From Pleurodeles waltl (taxonomy: Eukaryota > Chordata > Amphibia > Caudata > Salamandridae), in NCBI RefSeq assembly GCF_031143425.1, contig NC_090444.1:1350242323-1350306322 (forward strand): a DNA stretch of 64,000 bases. Reading direction: 5' to 3'. This document shows, one piece after another, positions 29,624-42,180 of the stretch (position 1 is its first letter; each line of letters begins with the position of its first letter). The position numbers and the translations under genes are program-made. The notes beneath the pieces were generated by a model. It was not told the DNA's origin. It saw only the letters and a program-made list of their open reading frames with translations, and did not search any database.

Positions 29624-31163
29624 TACTGGATATAAAGTGCAGTCTGAAGCCAGAATCCGGACAGAAGGACCGGCGGGCAGCTGCTTAAAAGCGATAGATG
29701 TCCCACCGCCCTATTTAGATTGAATGAGTGTGCACTCTAAGCCAGACAGTACACCTGCCATTTTTGAGGGTTGTCCTGCATTTGCCATACTCTAAACAAG
29801 GCCCTGTGTCGTTATTGGTGAATGTATTCATTACACATCTTAAATGTCACAGCTTGGTGAAGTTTTACTTTATCACCAGTTGGTTTACAGCCTACACAAA
29901 TCATAGGAGTACAACATCTGCAGGAATCACAACAGCAGCCCCTGTTAAAGAATTACCTGTCCTTCAACAAACATCACTTCTTCCGCCGTTCCTTCTCACT
30001 CGAAACCTAAACTGGCCATTTTAAGGGATGAACGATTGCAGTCCTAAACCCCGAGGAGTGTAAACAAAGCCTGCCCTTTGCGCGGGCTTTGTATTCTTTT
30101 GTGGTTTGTCTTGTGGTGTTAACACACACACACACACTGACCGTGATCAAAGGACCCGCATGTGCTTACTGTCACAACACCGGGCAGCTGCTGGCAGCCA
30201 CTTGAAGGCTCGGGGAACATAAAGGTGAATATCCGAGTGTAATTCATTATTAAACGTCCTTGCTGTGCTCATGGTCACGCGAGACTACGACCGACGTATT
30301 CCTTTTATCCTGACATACAGTTCTCTGAGGAGTGAGGACCCATACTCGGGAAACCTAGATGGGCTCACTTTGCTACTTGTGCTTACGCAGGTGTGAGGCA
30401 GTAACTAGTGCTGTGCTTGCCTTAAACTTCTGGGATTGCCATCTGTCGGTTGAGCGTGGTTTGTGTGTGTGTGTGCTTAGCGGGCATTTGCATTCTAAAA
30501 GCCACTTAAAACTAATGGTTCGTGGTGGTTAGGCGGTGCTCTGTGAATGGAGGGATGTTTCGAAGAACACTGCTGTTTCCTCATGCTGCTCTGAAATTGG
30601 TGTCTGGGTCTGTTTTAAATCTGCTGAAACTACACACGTTGTTTGTGTTTTAACAAAATGGGTTTCGTAAGACAAATTTATCCTCATCACATCTGTCTGT
30701 ACCCCTAAAATGGAGGAGTCACATTTTCACCCAAGGCTGTTAATTCAACAAATGCCTGCCCAGGTTTGCTAGATTTTCTTTTTGGCAACAGGATCGGAAC
30801 TTTAGGTCATAATATTTTCGTTCAAACAGTTAAAAATACAATACGAGGTCTCTGGTGGATTATGCTTTAATGGTAAATCCTGGCATAGTACACAAGGTGA
30901 GGTTTCGCTGCAAAGCTTCTGAGAGGTTTCTTCACTTGTAGCTTCTCTTACAGTACTCCACCCTCACCTCTCCTTGTAAAGTTTCTGTAAAGTGTTTAAT
31001 CTTCACCACAGGCAACTCGCCACAGCTCAAATAGTTCAGCACCCACAATAGAAACTGTGCAGCTCCAAATGGAAACATACAGCAATGCTTGAAACTACTT
31101 CCTGGTGCACGACCCACCCCTCAACTTGTTAACTTTCATTCTCCTTCTTGGACCCTACACTGA
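29624..31163. other. Right flank of the ERV, unassigned
   Basis: No gene recognised. A short (CA)n run lies near 30123-30137 and a (GT)n run near 30464-30474. Some open frames (for example 29728-30024) show no family resemblance. Confidence 0.5.
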
Positions 31164-31171
31164 CAGTTGCC

Positions 31172-31526
31172 CAGTGCTCAATTTGTAAAATAGTAAGTGC
31201 TGAGTCCCAAAGTTTTGCTCAGAATCTCCTGTGTAGTACTATTGAATGTCAGAGTGGTGAATACCAAGGCCGCATAGTCTTTATTCCACCTCGAGCCTCT
31301 TCATCCACTTCCAGACACTGTCTGCCACTTTCTAACACTCTTTACTTTTTCATCCTTGCTTTGTTTCCTTGTCAATGGTTTTCTGTGTTCCTTATACTCC
31401 TTTTTTCTATTTTTTGTGTTTTTCTCTCTCAAGCTCTGGGTCAAAGTCTGATGAGGAAAAGTATATGCTAGTCCCCAAAACGAGTGCTGGTGGGCCCCAC
31501 CTGATGCCACAGGCTCAAACTAAGCA
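31172..31526. mobile_element. hAT-like MITE (about 355 bp)
   Basis: Left end CAGTGCTCAATTTG; the reverse complement of the right end reads TGCTTAGTTTGAG, an imperfect match. Flanks CAGTTGCC (31164-31171) and CAGTTACC (31527-31534) match at 7 of 8. The right terminus appears to lack two bases. No coding capacity. Confidence 0.55.
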
Positions 31527-31613
31527 CAGTTACCAGATGTGGACCTGGTACACGTTGCACACAGGCAGTTTGACGAATCCCCTACCAGTTGAACCAATGC
31601 CATTTACAAAGTA

Positions 31614-33175
31614 CAGGGAGTGCAGAATTATTAGGCAAATGAGTATTTTGACCACATCATCCTCTTTATGCATGTTGTCTTACTCCAAGCTGTATAGGCT
31701 CGAAAGCCTACTACCAATTAAGCATATTAGGTGATGTGCATCTCTGTAATGAGAAGGGGTGTGGTCTAATGACATCAACACCCTATATCAGGTGTGCATA
31801 ATTATTAGGCAACTTCCTTTCCTTTGGCAAAATGGGTCAAAAGAAGGACTTGACAGGCTCAGAAAAGTCAAAAATAGTGAGATATCTTGCAGAGGGATGC
31901 AGCACTCTTAAAATTGCAAAGCTTCTGAAGCGTGATCATCGAACAATCAAGCGTTTCATTCAAAATAGTCAACAGGGTCGCAAGAAGCGTGTGGAAAAAC
32001 CAAGGCGCAAAATAACTGCCCATGAACTGAGAAAAGTCAAGCGTGCAGCTGCCACGATGCCACTTGCCACCAGTTTGGCCATATTTCAGAGCTGCAACAT
32101 CACTGGAGTGCCCAAAAGCACAAGGTGTGCAATACTCAGAGACATGGCCAAGGTAAGAAAGGCTGAAAGACGACCACCACTGAACAAGACACACAAGCTG
32201 AAACGTCAAGACTGGGCCAAGAAATATCTCAAGACTGATTTTCTAAGGTTTTATGGACTGATGAAATGAGAGTGAGTCTTGATGGGCCAGATGGATGGGC
32301 CCGTGGCTGGATTGGTAAAGGGCAGAGAGCTCCAGTCCGACTCAGACGCCAGCAAGGTGGAGGTGGAGTACTGGTTTGGGCTGGTATCATCAAAGATGAG
32401 CTTGTGGCGCCTTTTCGGGTTGAGGATGGAGTCAAGCTCAACTCCCAGTCCTACTGCCAGTTCCTGGTAGACACCTTCTTCAAGCAGTAGTACAGGAAGA
32501 AGTCTGCATCCTTCAAGAAAAACATGATTTTCATGCAGGACAATGCTCCATCACACGCGTCCAAGTACTCCACAGCGTGGCTGGCAAGAAAGGGTATAAA
32601 AGAAGGAAATCTAATGACATGGCCTCCTTGTTCACCTGATCTGAACCCCATTGAGAACCTGTGGTCCATCATCAAATGTGAGATTTACAAGGAGGGAAAA
32701 CAGTACACCTCTCTGAACAGTGTCTGGGAGGCTGTGGTTGCTGCTGCACGCAATGTTGATGGTGAACAGATCAAAACACTGACAGAATCCATGGATGGCA
32801 GGCTTTTGAGTGTCCTTGCAAAGAAAGGTGGCTATATTGGTCACTGATTTGTTTTTGTTTTGTTTTTGAATGTCAGAAATGTATATTTGTGAATGTTGAG
32901 ATGTTATATTGGTTTCACTGGTAATAATAAATAATTGAAATGGGTATATATTTGTTTTTTGTTAAGTTGCCTAATAATTATGCACATTAATAGTCACCTG
33001 CACACACAGATATCCCCCTAACATAGCTAAAACTAAAAACAAACTAAAAACTACTTCCAAAAATATTCAGCTTTGATATTAATGAGTTTTTTGGGTTCAT
33101 TGAGAACATGGTTGTTGTTCAATAATAAAATTAATCCTCAAAAATACAACTTGCCTAATAATTCTGCACTCCCTG
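31614..33175 (+). mobile_element. Tc1/mariner DD37E transposon, copy B (defective)
   Basis: 1562 bp between TA duplications at 31612-31613 and 33176-33177, beginning CAGGGAGTGC and ending GCACTCCCTG. The left 200 bp and transposase are nearly identical to copy A. The right end differs: only the outer 25 or so bases (33151-33175) match the terminal repeat, and 32987-33150 is unrelated to the copy A end. Confidence 0.92.
31832..32847 (+). pseudogene. Tc1/mariner transposase, frameshifted copy
   Basis: Same gene as 15132-16148, with the same ATG and same stop. Two disabling changes are visible by comparison. A T run of five is four here (about 32239-32242), shifting the frame just before the first catalytic aspartate. 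A TGG codon is TAG near 32487-32489, in the segment following the domain 'FFKQ'. The second aspartate and the glutamate are still present in the downstream frame (32524-32847). Confidence 0.93.
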
Positions 33176-33177
33176 TA

Positions 33178-34225
33178 TTACCTTTAAATTAATTTACGCT
33201 TTTTTTGTATTTTGTGCCTTGTGAATATTTTTCTTTGTTTCAGAAAACTAGGGAGTCACAAAGTTTTTGGAGTTGTTATGCATATGGCTCTGACATCATC
33301 AGACTCGAATAGTTGGGCAAAACAGTGGAAAACTGTCCTCTTTGCTCTTCAACAAGCATATACTTTTGTTTATTAGATGTGACACTTGGGTTCCTATTAG
33401 GAAAGATGCTTTCGGAAAAGTCTTAAAAACGTAACTTCAGAAAAAGTCACCCGATAAACAGGCCACACGGAGAGCGCGTTGCTGCAGGGTAGACTGTGCA
33501 TCTGCTCAATAGTGTCTCTTCATGATGAACCGTAGCCTCATGTGTTTGACAGCATGGTGGCACTTGAGTTAGATGGACTTACATTCTTGTGTATCTTCTT
33601 TATTTTCACACTACCAGGGTAGGACTTGGAGGATCCTAACTTCCATAGACCAAAGAATGTTGGAAAATTGGTGTCACCAAGGGTTATTCTCTGTAGCGTC
33701 ACGTACAATAACTATAACTTATCATTTTATTTATGTTGAGCTTCATACTTGACCGCTTATTTCTACTTGTTTAAAGTGTTACCCAATCTAATAGTATTCA
33801 ATGTGCTGCCCTCAGAAAGATGGCTGGCTTAGTTAGCATTGACGATATTTGACCCTTGACACTTGCAGATCACAGGGGATGAGTGCAACAAGCTTTTAAC
33901 TCACTGAGCCATCTCACCAGCTTCACTGAGTAAACAGGAAGCATCAGGAAACAAGGCAATCGGAGATAAATTTGGTACATAATATCAAAGACCTTACAGC
34001 TGTAATTTTTATGTGAAGTACAGCATGAATATGCAGATGAAGTTACTGCGTTCTCTTTGGCACATGCATCCTACCCACAGTCTCCAAGCAGTTATAGTTC
34101 AAATGTCTGTGATGGAAAGGCAGACTCTTGCAATGGAGCGCACAGTGAGATAGTTTGACACCAGTGTTTGTATGGCAGCACCAAACATTTTCCTAGTGAT
34201 GGTGATCCTGGAGGGTATGCAGTAA
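33178..34225. other. Unassigned sequence
   Basis: AT-rich, no gene or assignable repeat seen. 'TCACTGAGCCATCTCACCAGC' wording near 33901 is not part of any frame that I recognise. Confidence 0.5.
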
Positions 34226-34233
34226 CTGTAGTC

Positions 34234-34613
34234 CAGTGGTTGTTAACCTGTGGTCCAAGAACCCCTGATGGTCCACAAGGCCTTCTCAGGGGGATCGGAG
34301 AGTGTTTTACAAAATTAAATAATATTAAAATGAATCAATTAAAATGAATAATGTATATACAAATATGAAGCAACATTAAACATTTGAAAACACTTGTATA
34401 TTTGACTGTGAATTACTCAAACTATTTCAATATTTGAGCGTTTATTCGGTGTATACTTGATTTTGTATGTTTGTGTATTGTTCTGAGGTCCAAATCATAG
34501 CAATTGATTAGGCTGGGTGTTCACAGCTTCCAGTAATGACTCAGTGGGAGGTCCCCAGTTCCCAGTAATGATTCTGTGGGGGCACACAGAAGTCAAATGG
34601 CTAAGAACCGCTG
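34234..34613. mobile_element. hAT MITE, family 1 (380 bp)
   Basis: The left end CAGTGGTTGTTAACC pairs with the reverse complement of the right end, CAGCGGTTCTTAGCC. Flanks CTGTAGTC (34226-34233) and CTGTAGGC (34614-34621) match at 7 of 8. Interior is AT-rich and noncoding. A diverged relative lies near 49853-50425. Confidence 0.82.
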
Positions 34614-34942
34614 CTGTAGGCTGTTTCCTGAGTGCAACTTATTATTTGATTCAAGAGATGCTATATTTCTATTTAATTGTGGCTGAAAGTCAAATCAATG
34701 GTTTCGCTTCTCTGGGGACCCATTTTTATTCAGTACGCAGGGCTTGCCTTCATAGCAGGGATGAACACCATAGTTAACTGTGGTGGAACTTTAGTTTGAT
34801 AGACATTTAACTTTGAACACTGAGCCCTGAAGAGGCTGAAACCTTTAACAAGGTCAAAACATGTATCCATATATCTCTGTGCACTGTTGGGATAGATCCA
34901 TGAGAATTATACTTTCCTAGAAACACAGGTAATAATTTAGAT

Positions 34943-36463
34943 CAGTGGTCTTCAAACTTTTTAAAGCCACCCCCCCTGAATTTTTCACGGTTAATCTAAT
35001 AAATTGCCAATGTTTAAATATGTCCAGACATATTTAAACATTGCAATTAAGTTATGATACTGTTTTAAAAATGCAATCCAACACATTATAGTAAACATAC
35101 TGTTCTGGTCAGCCAGACCTTACTAACGTGCGAAAGTGTCCACAGTGATTATTAGGGGTGGTGTGGTGTTTTTGAAGAGCATTTGTAGTCTCCTTCCTTT
35201 TGACACATACTCCCAGCTTGGACATAAAAGACAAAACATATTAGTTATGGCTCATTGCAAAGGGATTTATGGCTGCTCATTTTTTTCAGATTAAACAAAG
35301 CCTTGTTATCAGCATGATGCTTATTTTAGCCAGAGCATGGGTACTCGCAAACATTTTCCTAGGGGCCAAAAAGTTTGGTCTGTGATGTGCCCGGGGGCCG
35401 CATTGATGCCAGGGCAGTGGCGGCTGGGTGGGGTGCCTGGGGGCATTGGTGGCAAGGTAGGTGTAGGAGAAGCAAAATATATATATATATCTTGTGGCTG
35501 AAATGAACAATGGAAAACCAAAAAACCTGGAATTAATCCTGGCTTCCTAACTTTTCCAACTTGTGTGATTCTAGGCAATTGTTTAACTTCACTTTCCCTC
35601 CTTTTTCTGCATTATCACATACAATAAGACCTCGAAATACATGATTTCATGGTGTGGGCTGCACAAAACCTGCTTCTATGTTTGATTTAATAAACTATAA
35701 TGTTGTTGGGGATTATTTCCCCTGCTATATCTTATTGTTGGCTGGTTAAGAGACATTTGATGATTGGAGAGCCGGGATTATTTATGGACGTACTTGCACT
35801 GCTCATGGGGCTCTGTTGTTGTATGTTAATTTAAAATTGAATAAATAAATAAATAAATAAAAATAAACTATAATGTTGTTCATGTATGATAGGAACCCAG
35901 GCCACCCATAAAGTGCACATAACAAGTGACATCCCTCTTTAATTTTACCATTGGTGGTGTTCTCAGGGTAAGGGGAAGAATTAATGCTTACAAATGTATG
36001 TTTGAAAACTATTATTTTTACATGAATACATCTCAATGTATTGATATAACAAATTGTACTAGGGTGAAAAGGTTCTGTATGTTAACTAAATACACTTTTT
36101 TAATTTTGAAGTGACTGACATAGTTTTACACTTCTGCTGCAAGATGTCTTTAAAAAACAGAATGCGTTTCTAAAGTTAAGTGCAGGAGTCCCTTGTCACT
36201 TCCTTTCTTTAACACCAATTAAGTTTAAATAAATGATTGCGTGTCTATTTAATATTTTTATTGTTAGTGCTGAGTCCAACAAGCAGCTGCTCAGTGCTCC
36301 TGTTGCCCAGGGGGCTGCATGTTAAGGTCAGAGGGCCGCATGAGACCCGCGGGCCGTACTTTGAGTATCCATGGGCCGGAGCATGGCATCCCCCCCCCCC
36401 CCACCCCCATCGGGATTATTTGAGGCCTCCTAGGGGAGCCTGCCCCCAGTTTGAAGGCCCCTG
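34943..36463. mobile_element. hAT element, family 2 (about 1.5 kb, noncoding)
   Basis: The left end CAGTGGTCTTCAAACT pairs with the reverse complement of the right end (CAGGGGCCTTCAAACT). Flanks ATTTAGAT (34935-34942) and TCTTAGAT (36464-36471) match at 6 of 8. No transposase is recognisable. A LINE-tail insertion is nested at 35708-35861, and a run of C lies near 36390. Confidence 0.72.
35708..35861 (+). mobile_element. 5'-truncated LINE tail with 19-bp target duplication
   Basis: 154 bp ending in an (AAAT)n tail (about 35840-35861), flanked by the exact 19-mer AATAAACTATAATGTTGTT at 35689-35707 and 35862-35880. A long TSD plus A-rich tail is the mark of target-primed reverse transcription. 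The body is too short to name the LINE. Confidence 0.85.
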
Positions 36464-36471
36464 TCTTAGAT

Positions 36472-37257
36472 GAATGCAATACTCGTCCCACTCTTAATAT
36501 TGCTTCCCCAACACTGCTAGTTTTGTGAACAATTTACAGTACCGAACTGGCTAACAGCTCACGTTTTTGATACCCTGAAAATGCTTTGATGGAGCTTTAA
36601 ACATGATTTTATTATCAATTTGATACAATATGATTACTTGTTATTAGCTGTTGTATTATATATATTGCAACCATATCAGAACCTTTTTTCTCCTTGTTAT
36701 GAAATTCATCCACTTTTAATACTGATTTGTCGCCTCAGTGGAGGTTATCTCCCAATAACTTGCACATTATTTTTCAGTTCTTAGATTCATTCCACTACAT
36801 AAATAGTAGTCCATATTAATCTAACCCAGAGAAAGTTCTTTTCGGGCTCAATAGAGGCTGCTTTAGTTATCTCCCAGAGCCTTTGCCATCAAAACACAAG
36901 AACGCGAGAGCAGCAGTAGGACCATCCTTGCTTTTTAGGCCGAGCCTGTGTGAGCACGTGATCTCGCTTGCAGGACTTATTGTTTACAATAAGGGCTACG
37001 AGCCCACCCACTGCTTACCATTGAGTGGCTTTAGTACCACCTTTCTTTGCTGCCTCCTAATTGGCTAGTGCAGGCCAGGCATCACTTCCTGTTTGCTGTC
37101 TGGCACATGGGCCAAGTACAGATTGATTTTAACTAGTGCCCATCCAACTCCTCATGCTGTGATTGAGGTACTTCTTTTTACTTTCAGCCTGCACAGCACT
37201 TGTTTTCCCTGTGTGGCTTCTTTCCTTCAACACCCATCCAATACTTTATTTTTTGCA
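36472..37257. other. Unassigned sequence
   Basis: AT-rich left part and a slightly GC-richer right part (36880-37160). No gene or repeat that I can support. Confidence 0.5.
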
Positions 37258-37489
37258 CTTGTATATAGTTCTAACTCAACCCAAAGGTTTTGGAGCACAT
37301 TACATGGGTTCAGTTACACTATTCAGTTACGTTACACAAGGCATTCCTTATTTTTCTTTTTTAGTGCACAGGATGATTAAGTAATTTGATTGGAACCATA
37401 GGATTCTCAGGATGTTGAGCCACCGAGACTCGAACCTGATCCCCCGGTTCCAAAATCAGCAGCTCTGACCGCTACACCACATCCTCTCC
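37258..37489 (-). mobile_element. tRNA-derived SINE
   Basis: On the minus strand the head reads GGAGAGGATGTGGTGTAGCG, with an A-box-like segment (about 37468-37482), then a B box GGTTCGAGTCT (37426-37436). This is the internal RNA polymerase III promoter of a tRNA. The head cannot fold into a full tRNA followed by CCA, and about 160 bases of unrelated body and tail follow. The tail (about 37258-37300) resembles the 3' end of the L2/CR1-like LINE at 41855. Confidence 0.78.
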
Positions 37490-37923
37490 AGTTCTCGGTG
37501 TTGCTCTTTTCGAATACCTCTCACCCACTGCTTCTGTGTTGCAGACCCCCACCCCTCCATGCTTGTTTGTATGAGCAGTTCTTTTTGAGGGAGCCCAGCT
37601 CCCGGCAAGCGCTCAGGCGGGGACGCGGGTCTACAGTCTCTTGCCATCTGTCATCAAATAACTCAGCTTCGCTCCACTTGATAGATGTAATGGAGTAATG
37701 GCCCATCTTTCTAGGAGGGTTGATGTTTCCAAGGCATGGTCTTGCTACATGCTTTGAATTGTAGTCTGCCAGCTCTCAACATGAAAAATGCAGCAGTGGA
37801 AATGCCTTTTGCAGAGGCTGAGTACATTTTACATCAGAGAAAAGTTCACCTGGAGAGGACTATGAAAATTCCATGGCGCAGGCACGTGATCACAAATTCC
37901 GTCCAACTGCATGTAGCACTTCC

Positions 37924-38121
37924 TTACCTTTTTATGTTAAAAAACGGTGATGTAAATTGTTCTTTCGTCCGTCTGAGATGGATTATGTCTCAGAACTTTA
38001 ACGCCCGGGAAATAATGCTATCTTACCTTTTTATGTTAAGAGACGTGATGTAAATTGTCCTTTCCTCCATCTGACATGGATTGTGGCTCATAACTCGAAG
38101 CCTGGGAAATATTTGTGTTCG
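37924..38121 (+). repeat. Imperfect 99-bp tandem duplication
   Basis: TTACCTTTTTATGTTA begins at 37924 and again at 38023. The two units share GATGTAAATTG and TGGATT words in the same order with about 15-20 % differences. No function apparent. Confidence 0.75.
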
Positions 38122-41100
38122 TTGCCTGGGATCTCCTCATACAATGTGCGTGGCAGCCGGACACCAAGAAACAAATACAGTGCTTTTATGCGCGAGTCTG
38201 TTATTAGTGTACAAATACCATATGACCTTCTGATGACCTTTTGAACATAAACACCATGCTGACTTGCACGTGCCATATTCTTGTTTCCTCCGGTTAACAG
38301 CCGATGAGACCCGTTTGTCTTGTCAGAGCCTCGTTTCCCTGTGATGAATTACTCTACTGTTGGCTGTACAACCACTCTCTTAACAAACAATGGGGCCGTC
38401 TTCCTCACAGTCATTTATTATGCAAAATTGTTGATCTGGAATCTCTTACCTACAGTGCCACTGGAGTTACGTCCGGCAGCGCTTCTGATGTACTCCTGCT
38501 TCCCCCAGCCTGCCATCCCGTCCCTGTTTCTCCTTCCCAAGCACTCCTGTCCATGCTTCTTTTCTCCCTCCAAAATCCGTGCCTCTGTTCATTCTCCTGA
38601 CAGAAGGAGTAAACAAGCATTTGCAATGCAAAGGGTCTCGCATATTTCGAACAAGTTAATTGTCATCTTTTGACAACAGCGCCCACGAGGAAAACCAAAG
38701 AAAACATGAGAAGAAACCTAGAAAAGGCGACTTAGCAAAATAAAGTAAAGTTAGCTTTAAAAAAGAAAAGTTTGCAATTTTGTTTGTTCTGCTGGGCACG
38801 TTTTTACCAGTCACAATCCTTCTGTTTGCGGGGCAGGGAAAGTTAAAATGAATAAAATAGCACCTTGATCACATCAGGAGCAGCAGACATGCACTAATTA
38901 AGTTAAAATCAATCAGTGCTTGATTCCCGCTCCACACAAACAAACTGAAATGATGCTAGTCATGCCTTGACAAATTATGAGGCTGTAAAGAAGAGTGCCA
39001 CGCAAACCAACAAATGGTGAGCTACAGGTGGGCTCCAAGCCCTTAACTGAACACAACAGTGTCTTGCATGCGCTAGTGCATGCACTCGCAGGCTCAACCC
39101 TTAAAAGTGCTAGTGAGCGGCCAGCGCTGGGTGCTTCAGAGCGCTTTTCTTTATTCAGCTCTTTATCTACCCACGCACTCACCATACCTGCACCCCATTA
39201 CCCACACCCGCCTGCCTCCCCCAATGTGCACCCCACCTGATTGCCAAAGCCAATAGCTCGTCCATTGGGTTTGCCAATGCTTGTTTGCTAGTGTCATTTT
39301 CACTTTGCATCGTTTCACAGTATCGCCACTTGGTGTTGTAACTGTCATGTATGACCTATGGTGTTTTGCTTCTTTGTGGGTCAGTTTACTGGTACAACAC
39401 TTGTATCTTACAGAAAGGGTGGTTTCTTTGGCCCAGTGCAATGTCTGCACCACTCTTCCAGATCTCTGCATGACACCGGACACCATGTTTCTGAGGCTGC
39501 CCATAATTCAGAACCCACTGTCGCTCCTTCCTTAATGGTCATCATCAGAGCTCTGCTGCACCTTCACTTGGGATCAGGTATGAGCATTTGGCATTGCCCC
39601 TCAACATGGAGCCTCCCTTAAAGACTCAACAGCACCGCATGCGCTTCAGTGAGGACAGTTTGTTGAAAATCAACCTGTTTTACTTCTGTGAGCATATGCA
39701 CATTTCTTCACGATTCCTCCGTGTGTGTGCAAATTCATAATGTAACATGTCCTACAATCAGTTCACGTTCCATCAGTTACGCAGCTGCACCCAGATCTTC
39801 TTTTTATTTTAGCTCTGATGCATCAAATTGTGAACTTATGCAGCCACGTGAAATTGTGATGAATACGTCTAAAAAGTGCCCTCAAGAGACCGTTGTGCGT
39901 CGATGTTCGATATGGAAGGTGCTAGGTGCCAGCCAGGCCTCTTACTGTTAGAGGCATCAACAGTACACGTTCATGATCATATCTGGAAGATATATTTTGT
40001 GGCAGGAACAGATGGGGCCCAAGTGCTGCCTCGGGCACATGGGGAGCCTGCTTCACTCGGGTTTAGCTCCTAAAAGGCGGTTGCTGTGGAGAGAAGTTTA
40101 ACCTGATCCATCTTTGCATCCGTGTGTGTGCCATTTTACCACCTGGACCCTGAGATCTACGACGGTCTGGTTAGAAGTGGGTTAAGTGGGCACGCTGTGA
40201 CCTGGATCCTGTCGAGCGTAGTTTTTGGAGAAGTACAGTTCTGTGATTTAGATGAAATACTGATTCATGGGAAATTAGTTTTCATCTTTTTCGAATTGTT
40301 TTCATTTTTTATTTAACTAAGACACAAATACAAACAAGTACCCCATTACAGCAGGCGAATATACATACATTAGTGATTGCTGCACAGCTTAGTCATTAGA
40401 AATTGAAAAGATACTTGGGTAAACATCCCAAGCTATAAGTAACAAAATACTATGTAGTAGCTCTATAGTAGCTCTCGCGGCAGTCAATGATAAACAAAAC
40501 AGTCGAACACTTACTTTTTCATAACCTTGGGCCACCACTTTATCATTACAATGCACTAGATCCTACCTGGGTCAGGAGGGCTTTCTCGTTCATCTAAGTT
40601 CCATTCCCCTCTGGCCAATATGATTGAAAACCCTACAATGTTGTGCTGGCGCCAGGGAAGCTTAGGTAACTTTCAGCAGCATTAACTTAAAATCTTCTGT
40701 GATTAGTTCTAGCCATCATTGTATTTATCTGTGCTGTGACTCCTCCAGAATTAATGGGCATTATGGGAATTCAACACTAGGAGGACAGACTTAGCTGGGA
40801 CACGTGGCAGCATATTTAGGGTTTTTTGGCATTGTGTGCTGTAATACCAGAGTGACAGCAGGTGCATGCAACCCCATCCATCATGTAGTGCAGCCCAATG
40901 TTAAGCATATCAGGACATTCCTTAAGGTATGTCTGTACGGTTCTTGCAAAACCTTTAATACACTGAACCACTGCCAACGTCTAGGGAGTTCTTTCCAGCC
41001 AAGCTGTTCTACCTGTTTTCTCATCCATCTTCGGGCCGTTCCCTCCCAGTGGTCTGCCAATGCATTTTCTGAGCGACCCTGTCAAAATGTATGCTTCCTT

Positions 41101-41854
41101 TGCAAATGCTCAGTTCTTTACATCTGTGCACAATATTTAAAACTGGCATTTTGCCAATTTCTATTCATGAGCCACATGCAGAGTTGCGGGGCTGGGGCTC
41201 AAATAATACATCAAGCTGTGGAAATGTTGTACATTTGATCTAAAGGACGTAAATCTGAGTTTGGAGCAATTTCTGCCTTTTTAAAAATGTACATGAAGTT
41301 TATGAAATGGTCTTGAAAACCTGTAATCGTTGCATGTTTTCAAGAGTATTCAAATGTGTAGCTGTTTATGCAAACAGCAACGTAGTTTAGATTTCCTCGT
41401 ATCGAAAAGTTACATATACGTGTACTAGCACTTTTTAGCAATTGTTTTTGTTTCTTCAGAGGGAAGCAATTTTTCTTCGGGGAGAAATCCCTTTCCCTGC
41501 ACCCCACCAATTCTGGGAATGGTTTGTTCCCTTGTTGACACTAAAAGTGTGGAAAACTACCTACAAATAGTGTTAATATCAATCATTTTGAGAATTTGTG
41601 GGTGTACACCATATTTTACCGTGGACTGGTCACAATCCCTTCCTGTAAGCAAATTTCTTTTTGAAATTAGGAAGCTTTAGAAATGTTAGTGTATGTAAAT
41701 CCATTTAAAAGTACAAAATCCCACCATCTACAATTTTGTGAATAAGTGCATGATATGTCATATAAATACCCTTATTTGCACATTGAAAATACATGTAGCT
41801 CTGAAAATAACTTTGTGAATCGACCATTAGTGATTTGGATCAAATCACACAATG
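38122..41854. other. Long unassigned stretch
   Basis: No coding frame with family resemblance in 3.7 kb. Open frames such as 38320-38673 and 40804-41238 have no motif that I recognise and no repeat borders. It may be host intergenic or intronic sequence. Confidence 0.5.
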
Positions 41855-42180
41855 TGGTCAATCGGTCAATCAATCAGGGATTTGTAAAGCGCACTATTCA
41901 CCCGTGAGGGTCTCAAGGCACTGAGGAGGGGAGGTGGGGGGACGTAGGGGGTGGGGGCTGCTACTGCCCGAACAGCCAGGTCTTGAGAAGTTTCCTGAAG
42001 GTAAGGAGGTCTTTGGTCTGGCGCAGGTGGGTGGGAAGAGTGTTCCACGTTTTGGCAGCGAGGTGCAAGAATGATCTACTGCCGGTTGTAGTTCTGCAGA
42101 TGCGTGGGATGGTTGCGAGGGCGAGGTCGGCGGAGCTGGGATGCCGGGTCGAGGTGTAGAAGGAGAGTTGTCTGTTGACG
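41855..42180 (-). pseudogene. 3' end of an L2/CR1-like LINE (ORF2 C-terminus and tail)
   Basis: On the minus strand one frame reads 'RSFLHLAAKTWNTLPTHL' then 'LLTFRKLLKTWLF' (about 41970-42085), the conserved C-terminus of CR1/L2/Rex1-type reverse transcriptase ORFs. It is followed by a short 3' UTR and a (TTGA)n tail at 41855-41874. Such ATTG-type tails mark L2/CR1 elements. The copy is strongly 5'-truncated at about 42180. Confidence 0.8.

Noticed and set aside
29728..30024. Open frame downstream of the ERV as a host gene
   Set aside because: No family resemblance or conserved features visible.
37426..37489. Possible functional tRNA gene on the minus strand
   Set aside because: A and B boxes are present, but the acceptor arm does not close and a repeat body follows, so it is a SINE head.
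40804..41238. 144-codon open frame as a host exon
   Set aside because: No motif, no splice context that I could support, and ordinary AT-rich composition.
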